The translations under genes were made by a program, and so were the position numbers. The notes below the pieces were generated by a model, which did no database searches, had not been told where the DNA came from, and worked only from the letters and a program-made list of their open reading frames with translations. From Nautiliaceae bacterium (GTDB lineage: Bacteria > Campylobacterota > Campylobacteria > Campylobacterales > Nautiliaceae), in assembly GCA_027063075.1 (NCBI GenBank), contig JAMOSM010000148.1, positions 1-5,726 on the forward strand: 5,726 nt of DNA, read 5' to 3'. The first letter of the stretch is position 1, and each line of letters starts with the position of its first letter. Below, piece by piece: positions 2,964 to 5,726 of this stretch.

Positions 2964-5726
2964 ATGAAAAAATTTATAGAATTTTTTATAAAAAGACCGG
3001 CTTTTACGCATACTCTTTTTGTTATTGTAATAATTTCCGCATTTATTGCTTATAAAAATGTTCCAAAAGAGCTTTTTCCGCCTGCAACTCTTGATAAGAT
3101 TTTAATTCAAGGAGCTTATCCCGGGGCAAGTCCTGAAGTTCTTGATAAAATGGCTGTAATTCCTATTGAGGATGAGCTTAAAACATATCCTGAAGTTTCT
3201 TTAATAGAGAGTGTTATAAGTAATGGAAATTTTGTAATTACGGCGAGTTTAAAACCAACGGCTAATAAACTTGAGCTTTTAAGTGAATTTAAAACAATAG
3301 TTGCAAATGTTAAAAAAGACCTTCCAAGCGATATGAATGAACCTACTGTAAGTATTGCAAAAAAAGCTTTTCCTTTAATGTTTATTTCCGTTGCAAGTAA
3401 AAGTTTAAGTAAAGATGAGCTTGTAAAAGCGGCTGATGAGGTAAAAAAAGAGCTTTCAAAACTAAAGGATTTAACAGAAGTAAATATAAGAGGGGAGAGT
3501 GATAAGAATATATATTTTGTTTTAGATAATGAAAAAATAGAGGCTTTAGGTATTAATAAAAATCTTTTATTAAATGCTTTAAGTTCTGTTAATACAATAT
3601 TTCCTATTGGAAAATTAGAGGGTAAAGAGCATTATTTTGTATCTATGTTTCCTCAGGGGGTTAGGGATTTTAATTCAACACTCATTAAAATCGGAAATGT
3701 TGTTGTAAGATTAAAAGATATTGCTAAAATAAAAAAAACTTATGCAAGACCTACTCAAATAGGAAAATATAACGGAATTTTAAATCTTACTATAGATGTA
3801 AGAAAAGGTGAAAGCGGGGATGCGATTGCCCTTTCTAAAAAAATAAGAGAAATTTTAAAAGAGTATCATCAAAAACATCCTGAGGTGATTTTTGGAATTT
3901 CTACTGATACAAGCAAATGGGTTAGAAACAGATTTAATACGGTAGTTAGTAATATTGTTTTTGGTCTTATTTTGGTCTTTTTTATTATGTGGCTGTTTTT
4001 AAACTGGAGAATTTCTTTGGTGGTTACTCTTGGAATTCCGACATCTTTTGCTATTGCCATTATTGCACTTGATTATTTTGATTTCTCACTTAATCTTCTT
4101 TCAATGCTTGGGGCTTTAATTGCTCTTGGTATGATAGTTGATGAGGCGATAGTTGTAGGTGAGAATATCTACAGACATATGGAGATGGGAAAAACAAAAA
4201 TTCAGGCTGCAATTGACGGGACTGTTGAGGTTTTCTGGCCTGTTGTAGCGGCTGCTACAACAACGGTTCTTGCTTTTATGCCTATGCTTTTAATTAAAGG
4301 TGAAATAGGAGTGTTTATTAAAATCTTACCTGTAATGATTACCATTTTGATATTAAGTTCTCTTTTTGAGGCGTTTGTATTTTTGCCGCTTCATTCAAAA
4401 GAGATTTTAAAGGTGGTGCCATCAAAAAAAGAGATTTTTTGGGAGAAGTTTCAGAATTTTTATAAAAAAACACTCTTTTACTTTTTCAAATTTAAATATA
4501 TTACGCTCTTTTTCTTTTTGGTAATAGTGCCAATTTTGTTGGCTCTTGGTTTTAAACATTCAAAATTTCAGCTTTTTCCGACTTTTGATGCAAGTCAGAT
4601 TTATGTAAACGGAAAGTTTGAAAATAACTATACTATTACTCAGACGGCAAAGGCTATTGAGCCTGTTGAGAAGATACTCAAAAAATATTTAAATGAGGAT
4701 GTTGAAGGATTTACAACGGTTGTTGGAATGCAGATGAATAATAAGGGTGAGGCAAATGTGGGAGAGAACTATTTTCATATTTTTGTTGATTTGAATGACA
4801 AAAAACCTATTGATTTTTATAATAAATATATAGCTCCTATTTTTCAGCCTCTCAAAGTAGAAAATCAAAAACGTATCCATTCATCGTGGGAAATTTCTGA
4901 GATGATAAAAAGTGAGCTTAAAAATTTAAAAATACCTGGGCTAAAAGAAATTAACGTTATTGTGCCGCAGGCGGGGGTTGTAAAAAGTGATGTTGTAATA
5001 AGTATAGGTGGAAAAGACCAAGAGGAGATTTTAAGAGCGGTAAAAGAGCTTGAGGGTGTTATGAAAAAAATTAAAGGGGTTTATAATATTTATGATGATG
5101 CGGAGCTTGGAGCAACTGAAATTAAAATTAAGCCTAACAGATACGGAGAAAAACTTGGATTTAATGAAGGTGTGATTTTTAATATATTAAGAGGTTTTTT
5201 TGCAGAGGCTGAATGGGCAAAAACTTTTGATAAAGAAGGGATTGTAAAAATTATTATAAAAGATAAAGATAAAGATAAATTAACTGAGCTTTTAAATTTC
5301 AGGCTTAATATTCCAAATACTAATAAATATGTTTTATTAAAAAATATTGCTCAGATTACTTATAAAAAATCTTTTAAAAAAATTCATAAATATAACGGGT
5401 TTGCCGCAAAAAGTGTTTATGCTTCTTTAGATAAAAAAATCATTACAACAGCTGAATTTTACAAAAAGATAAATCCTCTTTTAAAAAGACTTAAACAGCA
5501 GGGCTTTAAAATCATTATCGGAGGGGCTGCAAAGACTTCAAAAGAGTTTATGAAAGATTTAAAAGCAGCTTTGGTTGTTGCTATTTTATTAATCTTTTTA
5601 GTTTTAGTTTTAATGTTTAATTCCGTTTTGCTTCCTTTTGTGGTTATTTCTGTAATTCCTCTTTCGTTTTTAGGGGTTATTATAGGTAACTTTTTGATGG
5701 GAATGAATATGACGATGCTTGGTATG
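2964..5726 (+). CDS. RND-family efflux transporter permease (AcrB/HAE-like); 3' end outside window
   Basis: The frame stays open for 921 codons from ATG at 2964 to the right edge; RND pumps usually have about 1,000-1,050 residues, so roughly the last four membrane segments are missing. These proteins use the proton gradient to export drugs or other amphiphiles across the envelope, normally with a periplasmic adaptor and a TolC-type channel. Visible parts are TM1 (about 15-32, after MKKFIEFFIKRP), the first periplasmic porter half (about 40-320), TM2-TM6 (about 326-477), TM7 (about 513-531), the second periplasmic half (about 535-865), and TM8 and the following segment (from about 868). The TM4 proton-relay motif reads LGMIVDEAIVVGEN: Asp393 is kept but the second Asp of the usual DD pair is Glu394. 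No adaptor or outer-membrane gene lies upstream; they may follow downstream. The substrate cannot be told from sequence. Internal GATAAA repeats encode a DKDKDK stretch at 767-772. Confidence 0.93.
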   Translation, partial: MKKFIEFFIKRPAFTHTLFVIVIISAFIAYKNVPKELFPPATLDKILIQGAYPGASPEVLDKMAVIPIEDELKTYPEVSLIESVISNGNFVITASLKPTANKLELLSEFKTIVANVKKDLPSDMNEPTVSIAKKAFPLMFISVASKSLSKDELVKAADEVKKELSKLKDLTEVNIRGESDKNIYFVLDNEKIEALGINKNLLLNALSSVNTIFPIGKLEGKEHYFVSMFPQGVRDFNSTLIKIGNVVVRLKDIAKIKKTYARPTQIGKYNGILNLTIDVRKGESGDAIALSKKIREILKEYHQKHPEVIFGISTDTSKWVRNRFNTVVSNIVFGLILVFFIMWLFLNWRISLVVTLGIPTSFAIAIIALDYFDFSLNLLSMLGALIALGMIVDEAIVVGENIYRHMEMGKTKIQAAIDGTVEVFWPVVAAATTTVLAFMPMLLIKGEIGVFIKILPVMITILILSSLFEAFVFLPLHSKEILKVVPSKKEIFWEKFQNFYKKTLFYFFKFKYITLFFFLVIVPILLALGFKHSKFQLFPTFDASQIYVNGKFENNYTITQTAKAIEPVEKILKKYLNEDVEGFTTVVGMQMNNKGEANVGENYFHIFVDLNDKKPIDFYNKYIAPIFQPLKVENQKRIHSSWEISEMIKSELKNLKIPGLKEINVIVPQAGVVKSDVVISIGGKDQEEILRAVKELEGVMKKIKGVYNIYDDAELGATEIKIKPNRYGEKLGFNEGVIFNILRGFFAEAEWAKTFDKEGIVKIIIKDKDKDKLTELLNFRLNIPNTNKYVLLKNIAQITYKKSFKKIHKYNGFAAKSVYASLDKKIITTAEFYKKINPLLKRLKQQGFKIIIGGAAKTSKEFMKDLKAALVVAILLIFLVLVLMFNSVLLPFVVISVIPLSFLGVIIGNFLMGMNMTMLGM

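Noticed and set aside
3869..4060. Open frame of 63 codons on the minus strand inside the transporter gene
   Set aside because: It lies opposite the region of the first periplasmic half and TM2-TM3 of the RND protein, whose frame is continuous; no independent support.
4689..4880. Open frame of 63 codons on the minus strand inside the transporter gene
   Set aside because: It is antisense to the second periplasmic half of the RND protein and has no domain or start signal.

Overview
The window is AT-rich, densely coding bacterial DNA, most likely from the Campylobacterota (formerly Epsilonproteobacteria). The evidence is the compact A/T-heavy codon use, extended -10 promoters (TGn-TAnAAT) with T-tracts and no recognisable -35 box, and protein sequences that read like that phylum, notably RsmH and the M16-like protein. 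A vent-type relative such as Nautiliaceae is plausible, but this is a guess from overall feel.

Left part (1-1704, minus strand): a two-gene operon. A class II aldolase/adducin-fold protein (TTG start at 1704) is followed 9 bases later by an M16 peptidase-like protein that runs off the left edge. Both appear to have lost their metal-binding catalytic residues. The aldolase-like protein keeps one histidine of the HxH pair and has Phe at both other zinc-ligand positions. The M16-like protein has YALSH where active enzymes have HxxEH.

Centre (1705-1747): a 43-base divergent promoter region. It contains a 30-base imperfect palindrome (13 of 15 pairs match) in which two extended -10 elements overlap on opposite strands. 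Each poly-T/A arm can serve as the T-tract of one promoter and the ribosome-binding leader of the other gene. Both flanking genes start with TTG.

Right part (1748-5726, plus strand): rsmH (16S rRNA m4C1402 methyltransferase) overlaps by 8 bases a small bitopic membrane protein with a clean leucine-zipper coiled coil, a candidate FtsL. A 36-base gap with its own putative extended -10 precedes a large RND-family inner-membrane transporter, which is still open at the right edge (921 codons seen). In the classical division and cell-wall cluster rsmH-ftsL is followed by ftsI; here the pump takes that place.

No RNA genes, mobile elements, CRISPR arrays or convincing terminators were seen. There is no gene-free stretch over 50 bases. 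I see no clearly new multi-gene system; the most notable items are the symmetric promoter, the paired pseudoenzymes and the FtsL candidate.
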